Of a DNA stretch of 53,762 nt, positions 34,301 to 43,750 are shown one piece after another. Origin of the DNA: Gracilariopsis chorda. Lineage: Eukaryota > Rhodophyta > Florideophyceae > Gracilariales > Gracilariaceae. The notes beneath the pieces are model-generated. The model saw only the letters and a list, made by a program, of their open reading frames with translations. It was not told where the DNA came from and ran no database searches. The stretch's first letter is position 1. The number at the start of each line of letters is the position of its first letter. The translations under genes were made by a program, and so were the position numbers. The DNA lies in the NCBI GenBank assembly GCA_003194525.1, contig NBIV01000356.1:1-53762 (forward strand). The letters run 5' to 3'.

Positions 34301-36249
34301 AACCGCGGCTGGCCATCTTTCTTTGTGGCAATAACGACTGGGAATGACCACGCCGAGCGGGCGGGGGTGATAATTCCTGCAGACAACATATTTTCCACTT
34401 CCTGCTTGACAACCTTGTCATGCATTGGTGGAAGACGGCGGACTGATGACGATATTGGCGCATCGTTGCTCAGCAAAAACTCGTGCATGATAGGAACATC
34501 CGAGGGACGCAGGTCGTCCAGGGACCACGCTACTACTCTTAAGTCTTGGAGAGCATCTGCAATCTCTCCTTGCACTGTTGCGGGGAGGTGGTTTAACCTG
34601 TCCAGGATGCGCCCACCATGCTCGAGGTCTTCCTCTTCCATTCGTATCACTTCGGCGTGCTCTGACTCAGGGTTATTCATGTCCTCTACCAGGAGATCAG
34701 GGAGCTCTTCTTCGCCACCTTCTTCAGCGGTAGCATCCAGGTCCGTATACACGAGTTCTTCCCCTTGATCCCCATTCTCGCCATCCCTCTCTGATACATC
34801 TGCCTGGAATGACGAAGAGTTTGGCCCGCTCCCATCTTCACTGTTGTCGTGCATCCTTCTCCCGTCTCCTCGACTAGGGCCCCTATGAAGCGGTACAGGT
34901 ACCGGCTCCTCCTGTGAGTCGGCATTGTATGTAGGCACAGGTCCATTGTTTTCATCTCTTATTATGACAAATCTTCCCCCGACTGGTAGCTCACTAGAAT
35001 CAATCGGGAGTGGATCTCCGGGCTGCAGCGGTGGGAAGCGACGATATACCCGAATGTTCAGGCTCTCACTCGGCTGGGCGGGCCCAGAGTCCTGGAGCAA
35101 AACTGTTTCGTCTCTGATGGGGATGTATACCGTCGGGTCGGGAGGAACCAAATGACCTGAGGAGTCTGTGGAGTCGTCTTCCTCCACTGCATCCTCGTAC
35201 CGCCTTTCACCTTCGCTCCCACCTTCCTCGTGAACGCTATGGCTCCCGACGTGATTAGTAAACCGATCAGGGAAAACTACTTCTCCTTGTACCCTCTCAT
35301 ATCGCATGTATCCCGGAAAATCGTCTCCGTTGATAAGCGAAGGCGGATATTGCTGGGCATCTCCCTCGGTATTGTCTGGCTCCATCTCAACGACCACGAC
35401 ATTATGTACTCCGCCTCCTTCAATATCGGCCTCGTCTATGTTGAGGTACTTGTTCTCTTCGTAACCGTCGGGGAAAGGAGAGGTGATATAGGTGCCATTG
35501 GCGAAGGCAGCGATTAGGTCCTCCTCGTCAGACTCCGACTCGTCTGGAGCCGCATCCGAGTCTGAAGTAAAATCGTCGCTATCCGTGTCTGGCCATGCAA
35601 TGAGGTCTTCCAGGTCCGAGCGTTCGTAGTCGAGACCCAGGGTGACTGGTTTTCCGTCAAGGTTCAACGTCACCTCCTGGTTTCCCAGGTCCAGTCGGGC
35701 CTGCATCGTCTCGAGAGCTGGACACCCAATTATCACTTCAAAGGGAGTTCCATCTACGACGAGAAAGTCTACAGGACCTCGGACAGGACCAAACTTGACT
35801 GGCTGCCGTAGCGCGCCTATGACGTTCGAAGAAACGCCGTCGGCCGTAGTGATCTTCTCTGGGGTATGAGCAGGCTCCAGAGAGAGGCGCTGACACAGTT
35901 CGGCGGACATCAGGTTTGGCACTGCTCCCGAGTCCAGAAGCGCTTGAGCCACTGTACCATAGACCTTGATCGGTATTACTTTCAGCCTCTTCACGGGTCG
36001 TAGGGTTTGTGCCACCGCTACTTTCCGGCCCATCCTTCCCAACAAGATGCGTCCAATATCTTTCTTGCCGTCATCTGCATCTCCACGGATGAGCTGTCCA
36101 AATTTGATGCCCGTGGAGGCGTTAGCAAGCTCCTCCACGACATTGTACTTTCCGGCGTGCTCCTGAAGTCGAACTCTACTAGTCTGCTTCCGATTCACAG
36201 GCTTCTTTGCTTTTGAGACAGTTTTGCGATGCACCTTGGTCGGCTTCAA
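31360..36249 (-). CDS. pol: Pol polyprotein of element B: protease, RT, RNase H, integrase, extra C-terminal domain
   Basis: A single open frame of about 1,629 codons; it stays open a few codons further upstream, to a TGA at 36265-36267. Order: retropepsin LLDSGAVPNLMS (near residue 105), a long acidic Asp/Glu/Ser-rich linker (~210-560), reverse transcriptase with FCVDYRTLNK and YIDD, RNase H with DASSVAVGAVLSQ and TDHQALSYA, integrase zinc domain with CKEC, and a DDE core with DFAGP, LDNATSF and GRAERMF, all three acids present. A final ~200 residues after the integrase (31360-31970) match nothing I recognise. No ATG lies near the natural N-terminus, as expected for a part made by Gag-Pol frameshifting. 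Confidence 0.93.
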   Translation of the reverse strand: MKPTKVHRKTVSKAKKPVNRKQTSRVRLQEHAGKYNVVEELANASTGIKFGQLIRGDADDGKKDIGRILLGRMGRKVAVAQTLRPVKRLKVIPIKVYGTVAQALLDSGAVPNLMSAELCQRLSLEPAHTPEKITTADGVSSNVIGALRQPVKFGPVRGPVDFLVVDGTPFEVIIGCPALETMQARLDLGNQEVTLNLDGKPVTLGLDYERSDLEDLIAWPDTDSDDFTSDSDAAPDESESDEEDLIAAFANGTYITSPFPDGYEENKYLNIDEADIEGGGVHNVVVVEMEPDNTEGDAQQYPPSLINGDDFPGYMRYERVQGEVVFPDRFTNHVGSHSVHEEGGSEGERRYEDAVEEDDSTDSSGHLVPPDPTVYIPIRDETVLLQDSGPAQPSESLNIRVYRRFPPLQPGDPLPIDSSELPVGGRFVIIRDENNGPVPTYNADSQEEPVPVPLHRGPSRGDGRRMHDNSEDGSGPNSSSFQADVSERDGENGDQGEELVYTDLDATAEEGGEEELPDLLVEDMNNPESEHAEVIRMEEEDLEHGGRILDRLNHLPATVQGEIADALQDLRVVAWSLDDLRPSDVPIMHEFLLSNDAPISSSVRRLPPMHDKVVKQEVENMLSAGIITPARSAWSFPVVIATKKDGQPRFCVDYRTLNKRMKADRWPLPHMEQIFDDLRGNSFFTTLDLFSGYWQIRMSPECKEMTTFVCRQGTFQFEVMPFGLMNAPATFQRMMETILDEHEYVRVYIDDVVIFSRTLEEHIQHITNMLQTIAIHGLKMKITKCSFAQSSISLLGHVVDRECVSVDQTKVEAILKAPDPRTVTELRSFLGLAGYYRRFIRNVSGIAGELHATTSKKKKFTFTDEMLVAFRALKETLTSPPVLRFPDFRVPFRVETDASSVAVGAVLSQKKEDGMFHPVQFASSPMSEAEKRYSVCEKEALAVVFALKKFRIYLLGAAPFQLVTDHQALSYAFKKKDVHGRLARWLDLFAEYEFDIVYRPGARNSAADYLSRYADCKEPADQAVEVLNVQDAGYVHGLEPYYANIARHISGMPFEEPDTNLRIAVKRNSGKFVVWERRLFRKTPDGLRAVPSVEEREPLLRMFHDDMGHWDFTATRKFVTDRFWWPGLIAKISNYVKSCKECQLSKPLTSYQAGQRFPLTGIFHVFSLDFAGPFPVTMAGNKFMLVGVEHLTGWPIAVATPNSTAAVVLDFIRTQIIDPFGFPRVIVLDNATSFMAKAVQEFVESKGIQWKPTLAYAPMSDGRAERMFGTIKHSLAKVVTSGNMQWDEAIPNVLYGYRRRKLREGHSPFEILYGTMPRMYPSDPVTLLRVSTPLHRRVEVLAALAHRAQRVVSQPIREDNKKYGHRFQVGDQVLVMRGKALNPNVKWPAFRSKYYGPCRVVKAKHPRYKLMSEGNHFIREGIHARRLMLYNPRQPHSSSCVVVHGRKCCTDTHRKNMRVNMVLHHEEEEYMVDLGSNPIVLPMMVNYGLCDQDDNLQMLFVAGRPISAWLAPLGEPGHVREKVVWNLLHLCLSIYKLYGPYLRPDTFQTLLSLIDQLHTAIGQVVSVEFVTYLYHFVVGQYGHLPPEKTYSRETTEFMAQLRSGRQFVLSYDPDQNHMDIPFTFSFRPV

Positions 36250-36526
36250 GGCCTCTATGTTATCTCAATGCCTACCATCTGGGTGTAGCAACGCCGACAT
36301 GTCCATTGTCCCGTACGTGCAAGCTTGTTTGGCGACTGGGGCACCATCCGCCGTACGCTTTGTGGTAGCAACGAGGTCTTCAACCCCTTCTCCCGGGTGC
36401 ACCGTAACGACTCCAACCTGGTTCAACTTGGAGCCAGGCACTTGGCTGGAGGGAGCAGGCTGACCGGAACGGGCCCTGAGACGAAGCTCAGCACCGGATT
36501 AGTCAAGGGCATTCTTCAACCGGCCC

Positions 36527-37321
36527 TCACCAGAGGGTTTTTTTCCAACAGGTGGACACTGAGTGCCCTACCTTTCCGCAGTACGCACACCGAGTGTCAC
36601 CGTTAAGATTGAGGCTGTACCGGCTCGCATAGTGTCCGGGGCGCTGGCAGTAGGAGCACAGCTGTTCTTGGTCGCATCGTGGACAAGAAGACTGGTTGTT
36701 TTTGACCAATAAAGAGAGCTGAGTGATCTGATCGGTGATTTGATCAACTCGTTTTCCTAGAGGGTTCGAGGCTGAAGCTTCTGCTCGGTTTTCTCTGCGG
36801 AGGATCTTCTTTGGGGGTTAGAGGACATGTAGGGCACCATGAGACCCCAAAACTTTCCTTCCGGCGACGAAAGAGCGCACTAGCTTCCTCAGGGATTCGT
36901 AGTCACTCGCACCCCGAAAGACAACGAATTGCGCCAGGTCCCCAAACTCCATCATGGCGTTGCGAAGAAGTCCAAACCTTGCCTTCTCATTGAATCCCGC
37001 CTTCTCAAAGCAGGTATCCATACGCTTCAGTGATCCCAGAAGATCGCCGTAGTCTAAGCGTGAAGATACCGCCTGGCGTATATTCTCCTCGGGCTCCTCA
37101 GCGGATCCGAAGCGCTCCAGAAACACGGCTCTAACGACGGCATAGTCGCGAGCCTCTTCACTGAGCTCTCCATCGAGAGCAAAATTGTCATAATAGAACT
37201 CGAACGCTTCCCCTTCCAAGTACCCAAGTAGATCCAAGGCGCGGTCTTCGTCCGACTTGCCGCGTGTAGCGACGTTTTTCGTTGTAGAAAAAAAACTTCC
37301 GGATGTCCACTGAACACCCAT
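36527..37321 (-). pseudogene. gag: gag of element B with an internal stop
   Basis: The likely start is ATG at 37321, about 50 bases after the primer binding site. The capsid-like part contains GKSDEDRALDLLGYLEG and runs to TAA 36818-36820. The same frame then continues through a helical stretch to two zinc knuckles: CSYCQRPGHYASRY, whose last Cys has become Tyr, and CAYCGKVGHSVSTC, which is complete. It ends at 36527. The in-frame stop separates capsid from nucleocapsid, so particles are unlikely to form from this copy alone. Confidence 0.8.
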
Positions 37322-37355
37322 CGAAAGAGAGCCCACTCCCTTCCGGGGAAGCAGA

Positions 37356-37373
37356 CCCTTGGCGAGAGTACCA
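37356..37373 (-). other. Primer binding site of element B
   Basis: On the minus strand TGGTACTCTCGCCAAGGG follows the 5' LTR with no spacer. It starts with the obligatory TGG. The matching tRNA was not identified. Confidence 0.7.
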
Positions 37374-38410
37374 TGAAGACGGCATTTTTGTGGCAAAAAC
37401 AGCGCGGCGATTACAAGCCAAAATAAAACAAAAACAATACCCTCTTCGTAGCAAAACAAGGAGCGCTAGCCACCAACAATGACCAACTGTGGGCCTTCAA
37501 ACCACCGGAGTAGACAAACGTAAACAACAACCGAATAACGGGACGAGTCAGAGCGATTCCAAGTCCAACACCTGCGATTAATCCACAATAAATCTCACGC
37601 TGAATGGCGTGATCAACGAATCCTTTTCTCGGTGAACACAGCAGCCCAAAACAAAGTATAGAAATAAATATGAACGATCCAGAGGCACTTCTTCAGGATC
37701 AAACAGATAAAACCTTAAAGAAAAAAAGGAGAAACCAAGGCCAAGAAACACCAAGATATGGAGGGTTGTTGGTTGGAGGCCGGGACCACGGGCCGGCCAA
37801 AGGAAAGTAGTTAAAAGACCCCAGCCCAAGGTTGCTACCCCTACGGACAGGACTGCTGATGCTGGTTGAAGCCTGGGGGTTGGGGTTGAGCTGGGAGGTG
37901 TGGTGGCCGCAGTTGGAGCAGAAGCCAACTTCTGGCGCCTTTTATAGAAAAAAACCCCAGGAACTAACTCTAGCTAAGAGTAGTGCCATAACATGCCAGC
38001 TTGGCATTAGATTCTAATCAATCCTCTAGACTACACGCGCATACGCAGCGCATATACTTGCGTCTCTAGCCTACAGCGTAAGCATAATTTCTACTCATAA
38101 CAATAGACATGATAGCTATCTACGACCACAAATCACAACTCTTGACGTTGGAAGCCCTTTTTGTAGCCAACAATTGCACCAGCGGTAAGCAATAATATCA
38201 TGCCCGACAGCGGTGAAGAGTTCCGTAAGAGTAATATAGAGTACAGAAGAACACTCCAGATTCAACTGGAGGGTTCTGTAAGCGTAGTCAATATTAATTA
38301 GTGGCAACAGGCAGTCCCTCCTTGCTGCCATCAGCGACCCACCCATACACGTTGCAAAGTGACTTCCGTAAACTTTACGTGCGCACGACACGCGTCGAAC
38401 ACACTTCACA
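37374..38410 (-). repeat. 5' LTR of element B
   Basis: Partner of 30251-31293. Its outer end at 38410 is followed by GTTGT, the target-site duplicate. Frames open inside the LTR (for example 37578-37928) are shared by both copies and have hydrophobic compositions, but show no motif and are probably not genes. Confidence 0.93.
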
Positions 38411-38871
38411 GTTGTAATTAATATTTGAGCATTGTAAGAGATGGGAGGGAACCAGATCGGCACAAGACTTGGATAACATTCTGGTTCTGTTCCTGTCGCA
38501 AAGCTTCGAAAAGTTCCAAACGCAACAAGTTGATTTCAAGAAACGTTAAAACCCGTCGGGCCTCGGTCACGTGCGCTGGAAACCAACCAGTCCAGGCACG
38601 CCTTAAACGATGCGATCTGTTGTTTATCTTAAGGGGTAGCACTGCTACCTTTGTGAGGGCTAGGGGTTGACGGTTGGCCTGGACTACGCTTACTTCGTGC
38701 GAGCCCCCACAGTACTATGAGGCTTATCCTACTTTGACGCTTCACGAGCAATGACCTTGAGAAAATCTATTTTCTTCCTGCACCTCCATGCTCTTTGACC
38801 TTCTCTGATTCAAGCGTATTCACAGTTGACATCTGAGCCCAAGTGGGTATCTGAGCTCACGCGTTCAGTTT
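38411..38871. other. Flank of element B, no identified gene
   Basis: A minus-strand frame at 38418-38642 (74 codons; LRLELFEALRQEQNQN) has coding-like composition and would lie upstream of the thiolase before element B inserted. It was not recognised. Confidence 0.4.
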
Positions 38872-39520
38872 TTGGTTTCGTTGGATGCCACCAGATCTTC
38901 CATGGGTGGCGACTCTACTTCTGATCCATACAGTCATGTAACAACAACTGCATTGACGGCAATGGTCTGTACTACTGGCATTCTGGGTTTGATAACCGCT
39001 CCATTCCTTCGAAGTCTTACAGGAGTTGCCGTATGTGGCGTCATCGAACCTGGCCCGTCACATTATTCGCCGTTTTCTCCGAGAAGAAGCTTTGAGGAGG
39101 AGAAAGATTCGGGAAATTCCATTCCGACTGATTGACCTAGGCGCAGGTTCCGGTGAGCTTGTTCCTGACGCCACAGAGGAGCGCTGGATTGCAAAAGGTG
39201 CTGAGTTGAACATATGGCTAGTTTTAACTGCTAATTGGCGTGCCTGGAGAAGAGGCCTGTCTGAGAGAGCTTCGGTCGAATGGAAAGACATGTAAAAAAC
39301 CAGAATGACAAAGGTTGATGTTGTAACAGTTTCTAGAGTACCAAGCATCATGGAGAGAGTCGCTGCGAAAGTATTGGAGGAGGCCAATGATGGGTGTGTA
39401 GTTTGCTGTAACGGATTTGAGATCCCTGGGTGGAAAGGAATGGAAGCCGGTGGTGTTTGGTTCTATGACGTCAGCGAACAAAGATTGCACACAAACTATA
39501 ACATGCTCAAAAAACATTGA
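38872..39520 (+). pseudogene. FAM173-type protein-lysine methyltransferase remnant
   Basis: A hydrophobic segment TALTAMVCTTGILGLITAPF precedes PYVASSN. Then come the SAM-binding motif LIDLGAGSGELV, the block ELNIWLVLTANWRAWRRG, and a C-terminal part ending in GGVWFYDVSEQ. This order (membrane anchor, PYV-SN, motif I, ELN-WLV, final W-YD) is that of the FAM173/ATP-synthase-c and ANT lysine methyltransferases of mitochondria. A frameshift near 39020 separates anchor from enzyme, and TAA 39293-39295 interrupts the same frame between EWKDM and KTRMTKVDVV. Confidence 0.72.
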
Positions 39521-39981
39521 TGTAATATCGGGGCCATTCATACTGATGTTGTATATAGTAGAAACTAATACATTTCTAACACGATAAAGCTTCTCAAAGT
39601 CTTCCCCCCGCCAATCTACCTTGACTGGGAGCAACATTTGCCAAAAGCATGCATCTACTCAACGCCGTCTAATGCTTGATATCCCATCTTCGACACATCT
39701 GCATCGCAAATTATCTAGAATACTGCGTACAAAAGTTAATTGGCTTTCTTCCGATCGTCCTCATCATCAGGACCATTGTAAGAAGCTGATCATCAACAAA
39801 GCCTTGATAACTAGCGTCTCTTTCAATGACAAGTCCAATATCGATATAAATCTCTCGGCGGACACCAAAGTATGAAATATCCAGTTGCTATGAATCCTGC
39901 ACGTAGAGCCACCCAACTTGTCCACATGTATCGAGAACGAACTACAACACTAAAACAGACCACAGCCTGCACATATTCCTA
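39521..39981. other. Unidentified, possible minus-strand gene remnant
   Basis: Minus-strand frames read VKVDWRGEDFEKLYRVRNVL (39550-39620) and, in another frame, SILDNLRCRCVEDGIS (39680-39730). They look coding but could not be assigned. Confidence 0.35.
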
Positions 39982-40703
39982 TCATACTTGAGAACGCGCT
40001 TACACAACATAGAATTGACCGTCTTTGAAACAACCTTCAATGTCTTGGGGAATCCCACCAATAATGTCTTCAACTTCGACACCAATCTTTGCAACTCCGC
40101 GCATCAATAAGTTGCGGAACTCATCACCCATCATGAGGCGTTCGTTGCCGTAATCGATATCAACTATTTCATTCTCGACCAGAAGAAGGGAATCATGAAG
40201 CCCAGCTCCAGCAAAGGCGTCCAAATCTTCCGCATTACTGTCAGATCGGAATATAAAATCACCTCCGAACAAAGCGGTTGCTTTGCTTGGGTAACTTCGA
40301 CTCACCGGCGTAACCGTGTCGAGATCTTGGTCTTTCCTTAATGTGAAACCAAGCACTTGCCCTGGCGCGTTCCCAACGAGAGTTTCACCCAATCCCACAA
40401 CAACTTCACCGTATAACTCGTTTTCATCCAAGGTTACAGGATTGGATGTATGGCATAGTCAGCGTCTACCACCTTTTGACATAATACTGCCATATCAACA
40501 TCATCTACATCAAGGCGAAGCTTCTGCCGAGCAAGATGTGCACGCTCATTCCAGATGCTTGCCCACACGCCTTTAACCGAGACCCAGGCCGAAGGAAGGG
40601 TACTGTCCATATCATCGCAACCAAGATCGACTTCGAGGCTATTCTTGGAAATCTGGACGTTGATGCCATCGTACAAGCCACACGCAACAACCATGTTGTG
40701 CAA
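39982..40703 (-). pseudogene. Alpha-glucan water dikinase C-terminal fragment
   Basis: The first part reads KGVWASIWNERAHLARQKLRLD, then MAVLCQKVVDADYAI. After a one- or two-base loss near 40434 it continues with ELYGEVVVGLGETLVGN, SYPSKATALF, IFRSDSNAEDLDAFAGAGLHDS and IPQDIEGCFKDGQFYVV. This is the ATP-binding (PPDK-like) end of glucan water dikinase, which phosphorylates starch-like glucans. TAA 40000-40002 stands where relatives have Gln of VVQTRPQ; the codons beyond it (ARSQV, then TGA at 39982) still align. The upstream ~1,000 residues are missing and the fragment ends against a plus-strand Pro/Ser-rich frame. Confidence 0.85.
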
Positions 40704-40964
40704 AACCCGTCACCCACGAACTTTGTCCCCCCACCAGAGCCTAACACCCGACCCATCTTCACTGCTCCCCACCCCAGTGTTTCAGATCTTATTGCATCTC
40801 CAGAACCTCCAACAATACCTCCATCACAATACACTTCCTCTCCACGTGATCAACCCTCGTCGCATCCATCTCAACCTCAATCCTCCTTTAACAGAGCCGC
40901 CGCGCCAGCCAAGCCAGTCTTATCTGCTTTGGGCCAGCAAACTATTGACGACCTGTTTGATTGA
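40704..40964 (+). pseudogene. Pro/Ser-rich C-terminal gene fragment, unidentified
   Basis: A forward frame that continues from the antisense of the dikinase reads PPPEPNTRPIF, a Pro/Ser/Gln-rich stretch, and closes with AKPVLSALGQQTIDDLFD before TGA. The end looks like a genuine protein C-terminus. No family was recognised, and no start of its own is visible. Confidence 0.4.
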
Positions 40965-41497
40965 ATGTAAGATTCGTAACTTGCACAGTCTCCTTTTTTG
41001 TTATATAGCTGTGTCATATGCTGTATCGTTCTGTGTGTTTTTCTCGGAGGGTCAAGCGCAGCGGACAAATATGTTTCCTGCAGGCTGCAGCGAGCGCGCT
41101 TATCCGTCAAAAGCAATAACAAGAACAGGAAACTCGAAGGAAACCCGTGCGTGAGGCGCACGACGGCGCGGACACTGTTCTCTTTTGACACAGCGTGTTA
41201 ATGTTCGTAAACATAAATGGCTTCTGCGAATCGAATATTTGTATCCGAACGCGCAGTTTGCATGAAATAAACTGACAATGATATCGACACGCACAGTCGA
41301 AAACGTGCAAAGATTGCTAGCATAGTCAGTACGTGCTTGATGAAGAAGAAGTTTTGGAACAAGATACATGAACAAACTGTCTGCAGTCGCGCAACAATTG
41401 CTGCGTAGATGAAGCTGCTTGCATGATTACCAACGAGCAGGATGTAAGATGTGAGTTCCACTTTCACATTCACATTGAAACCGATAGCACACCAAAG
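40965..41497. other. No recognisable gene
   Basis: A+T-rich sequence with short overlapping frames on both strands and no motif. Confidence 0.5.
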
Positions 41498-42724
41498 CTA
41501 CACTGATATCGATATATGCAGTGGTTCGAAAAGCGAAGGTGAATCTGCTACATGCAGGACTTCGCCACAAAGCATGGGCTGAGTAATTGTTCTACTGAGC
41601 GAATATACGTACTCCTTCATCCTGTCGCAAACCAGACGAGCACTACCCATTGCTGGCGTACCTTTGGTATCTTTCGGTACACGGTAGCAATCTGCGTGGT
41701 GCCCTCTCCCGTCCTGCGCTGTCTGCTGGCCATGTGCGTTCTCTATTTCATCTGTGCACTTACTCTGAACAGAACAGCACTGCCAAATATGGGGGGGTTC
41801 AACATTTATGACGCCAGCGAAGAGTGGTTGTGTAATTCGTCTACCGTCGTACGGCTGATACACATTATGTTTTGTGAGATGTACGAGCCCACCCACTGGA
41901 GAATTTCCGTCAGGTGAGCTTTTTGAGCTTGTAGGTAGAGAGAAAGGGGAGCTAGTCGAACTTCTAGGTGGCCGAGAAGGTGAATTTGTCGGACTCTCAC
42001 GCGCCCGGCTTGAACTGCTTGTGAGTGAGATTTGTGCTTTGAGCTTTTCTTCAAGCTCTCGTAGGCTCTTCTTGGACGACTTCAACGCCTTTTCCGCCGT
42101 ATCTGCTCGGCTCTTCTTTTCATCTGCTTTTCTCAGCAGACTCAAATTGATTGCACGCTGTTTCCTCTTGTTTTCCTGCACGTTACGATCGGGGCTTGGA
42201 GAGTTCATCAATTGCTTAGAAGTGATATTGCATGCATCGGGGTCGTTGATGGGTTCATTCGAAATGGGTCTTGTTTCCGTCTCATACTGTCCATCTTGAA
42301 GCCTCTGAATTCTATGAAATGCGTTCTTACCGTTCCCTCTTCTGTCACGATGTAACGTGTGAAGGGTTTGTACTCCTGCTTGTCGGTAACTAGACGGTTT
42401 TTTCTCCAAATCCTTACCTGGTTTGGAGCTGATAGTCTCCAGAGCCATAAGCGGAGGGCGTCCTGCAGAAAACATGACGTCTCGAGACGATTTAGGCAGC
42501 TTTGCACGCTCTTCGGGAGCCGGAAGCGTGCCAATGGCCATATCTGGGCGCGTAGCGGTTGGCCTCCGAGACGAAGAAGATGTGTCGTTGCTGCTGCTGC
42601 CCTCCGGTAGCGGTATTTCCACGGATGGGGTGAGCATTGCAACGCGCCTGTCTTCCGGTGGCTTCTGGTTGTTGAAAGTCATCGCCCAGAACGTCTCAGC
42701 GCGGTCATGATCCTGATCACCCAT
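41498..42724 (-). CDS. Unidentified protein with a coiled-coil segment (408 aa)
   Basis: An intact frame from ATG at 42724. Residues 1-100 are Ser/Pro/Arg-rich. A basic, heptad-like segment near residues 190-240 (LLRKADEKKSRADTAEKALK) should form a coiled coil, followed by a Ser-rich stretch (SPTNSPSRPPRSSTSSP) and a tail with several Cys. The same frame stays open without an ATG for 42 codons further, to 42850 (VIDGYFDIEPEEGLYNLVEG), and looks coding there, so the true start may be upstream and lost. Codons after ~41800 look less coding-like. I do not recognise the family. Confidence 0.5.
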   Translation of the reverse strand: MGDQDHDRAETFWAMTFNNQKPPEDRRVAMLTPSVEIPLPEGSSSNDTSSSSRRPTATRPDMAIGTLPAPEERAKLPKSSRDVMFSAGRPPLMALETISSKPGKDLEKKPSSYRQAGVQTLHTLHRDRRGNGKNAFHRIQRLQDGQYETETRPISNEPINDPDACNITSKQLMNSPSPDRNVQENKRKQRAINLSLLRKADEKKSRADTAEKALKSSKKSLRELEEKLKAQISLTSSSSRARESPTNSPSRPPRSSTSSPFSLPTSSKSSPDGNSPVGGLVHLTKHNVYQPYDGRRITQPLFAGVINVEPPHIWQCCSVQSKCTDEIENAHGQQTAQDGRGHHADCYRVPKDTKGTPAMGSARLVCDRMKEYVYSLSRTITQPMLCGEVLHVADSPSLFEPLHISISV

Positions 42725-43089
42725 TCTTTTTAGCTCTAGGATGCCTTCAACGAGATTATACAGCCCCTCTTCAGGTTCAATATCAAAGTAACCATCAATG
42801 ACGCACGGACGGAGATGCAGCGAGAAAGCTTCGGGACCGGCCGTGAAAGCTCAAAGCGCGAATCGAGAGATGTACGAACTCGAAGGTATTCAATACCGTT
42901 GGTACACCCCTCCCTGACGCCAGCGCTCTTATGGAGTGCTTAAACAACGGTGAACGTCACATAACAGAGCCGTGTGCACGCCTGCTCCAGCCATTCCATT
43001 GGCAGAAGCAAACTGGACTACACGAAGCCCTTTGCAAGTAAACTTAATCCAGTTGGTTTCTTCTACACCAATCATTCAAATAAGAGAGC
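42725..43089. other. Upstream remains of the minus-strand gene and spacer
   Basis: Minus-strand frames to about 42930 (LRVRTSLDSRFELSRPVP, then a shift) probably belong to the unidentified gene at 41498-42724. The rest holds nothing recognised. Confidence 0.35.
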
Positions 43090-43750
43090 TTTGGGACCTG
43101 GGCAGGCGCTCGACGTGCGCAGCAGAGCTGCTTCGTCGTGTGGCAGGGCGTGCATCTTGTGTGGGGACCTTTGGCGCTTAACGCCGTGTTGGACGGTCAT
43201 TGTAGCTCCGCTGTGGCTGAGTTCGTGCGCGCGCGCATCATTAATGAGGTGTATGACGTCAGCGCTGGAACGATTCGCTGTTTCCGCGCTGTGAGCAGCT
43301 CCTGCGTGAGGCGGTTGCCAGGCTGGAACGCAGTGTGTTGATCAGTAGTGCTGAACAACGCGTCTTCCATGGCATAACATTGTGCCTGCTTCTGCTTGTC
43401 AATGGCTTGTTGTTCGTCGTCAACGTGGGCGATAGTCGCGCACTGCTCATCTGCGAAGATGGAGCTCATCGCGTCTTGACGAGCTCACACAATCTCAGTG
43501 ATGCAAAGCAGCTCAACTACGTGCAGCAAACGGGAGCATTCATTCGCCGCGGTCATATGTTAGGTCCGGATAAGCATCTCGTGCGCTCGGAGATCGCGAT
43601 CATAAGCTTGACACAAACAGTGCCCTGTGGGCCGAACCGGAGATCTGTAGGCATCTGGTGCACAACCGCGCATAGGTCATCGTTCTCGCCACCGATGGAC
43701 TGTGGAACACAGAATTACTGTCAGGGGGCCATACAACTTTTCATTGAAGA
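43090..43750 (+). pseudogene. PP2C-type protein phosphatase, frameshifted
   Basis: Motifs occur in the family order but in different frames: VLDGHCSSAVAEFVRARIINEV (the metal-binding DGH block, near 43190-43250), CEQLLREAVARLE, then FVVNVGDSRALLICEDG and LTSSHNLSDAKQ (43410-43510), and VIVLATDGLWNTELL (43675-43720). PP2C enzymes are Mg/Mn-dependent Ser/Thr phosphatases. At least two frame changes (near 43280 and between 43600 and 43675) break the gene, and the spacing is shorter than in a full ~280-residue domain. Confidence 0.75.

Larger units (their letters stand above)
30251..38410 (-). mobile_element. Element B: full-length Ty3/gypsy LTR retrotransposon (8160 bases)
   Basis: Read on the minus strand: 5' LTR (38410 down to 37374), primer binding site, gag, a long pol, polypurine tract, 3' LTR (31293 down to 30251), with a near-perfect 5-base target duplication. 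The LTRs differ by about a dozen substitutions and one 10-base indel (about 1%), so the insertion is younger than element A. Pol is one intact frame of more than 1,600 codons, but gag and the gag-pol junction contain three stops. It landed just upstream of the thiolase pseudogene. No chromodomain was seen. Confidence 0.95.

Noticed and set aside
36530..36545. Classical -1 slippery heptamer A-AAA-AAC at the gag-pol junction
   Set aside because: The heptamer is present but in the wrong register for the gag frame, and a -1 shift would not lead into the pol frame; a +1 change is needed.
37578..37928. Hydrophobic ORF in both LTRs of element B
   Set aside because: It is repeated only because the LTR is repeated. 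No motif, and no start context or independent conservation can be shown.
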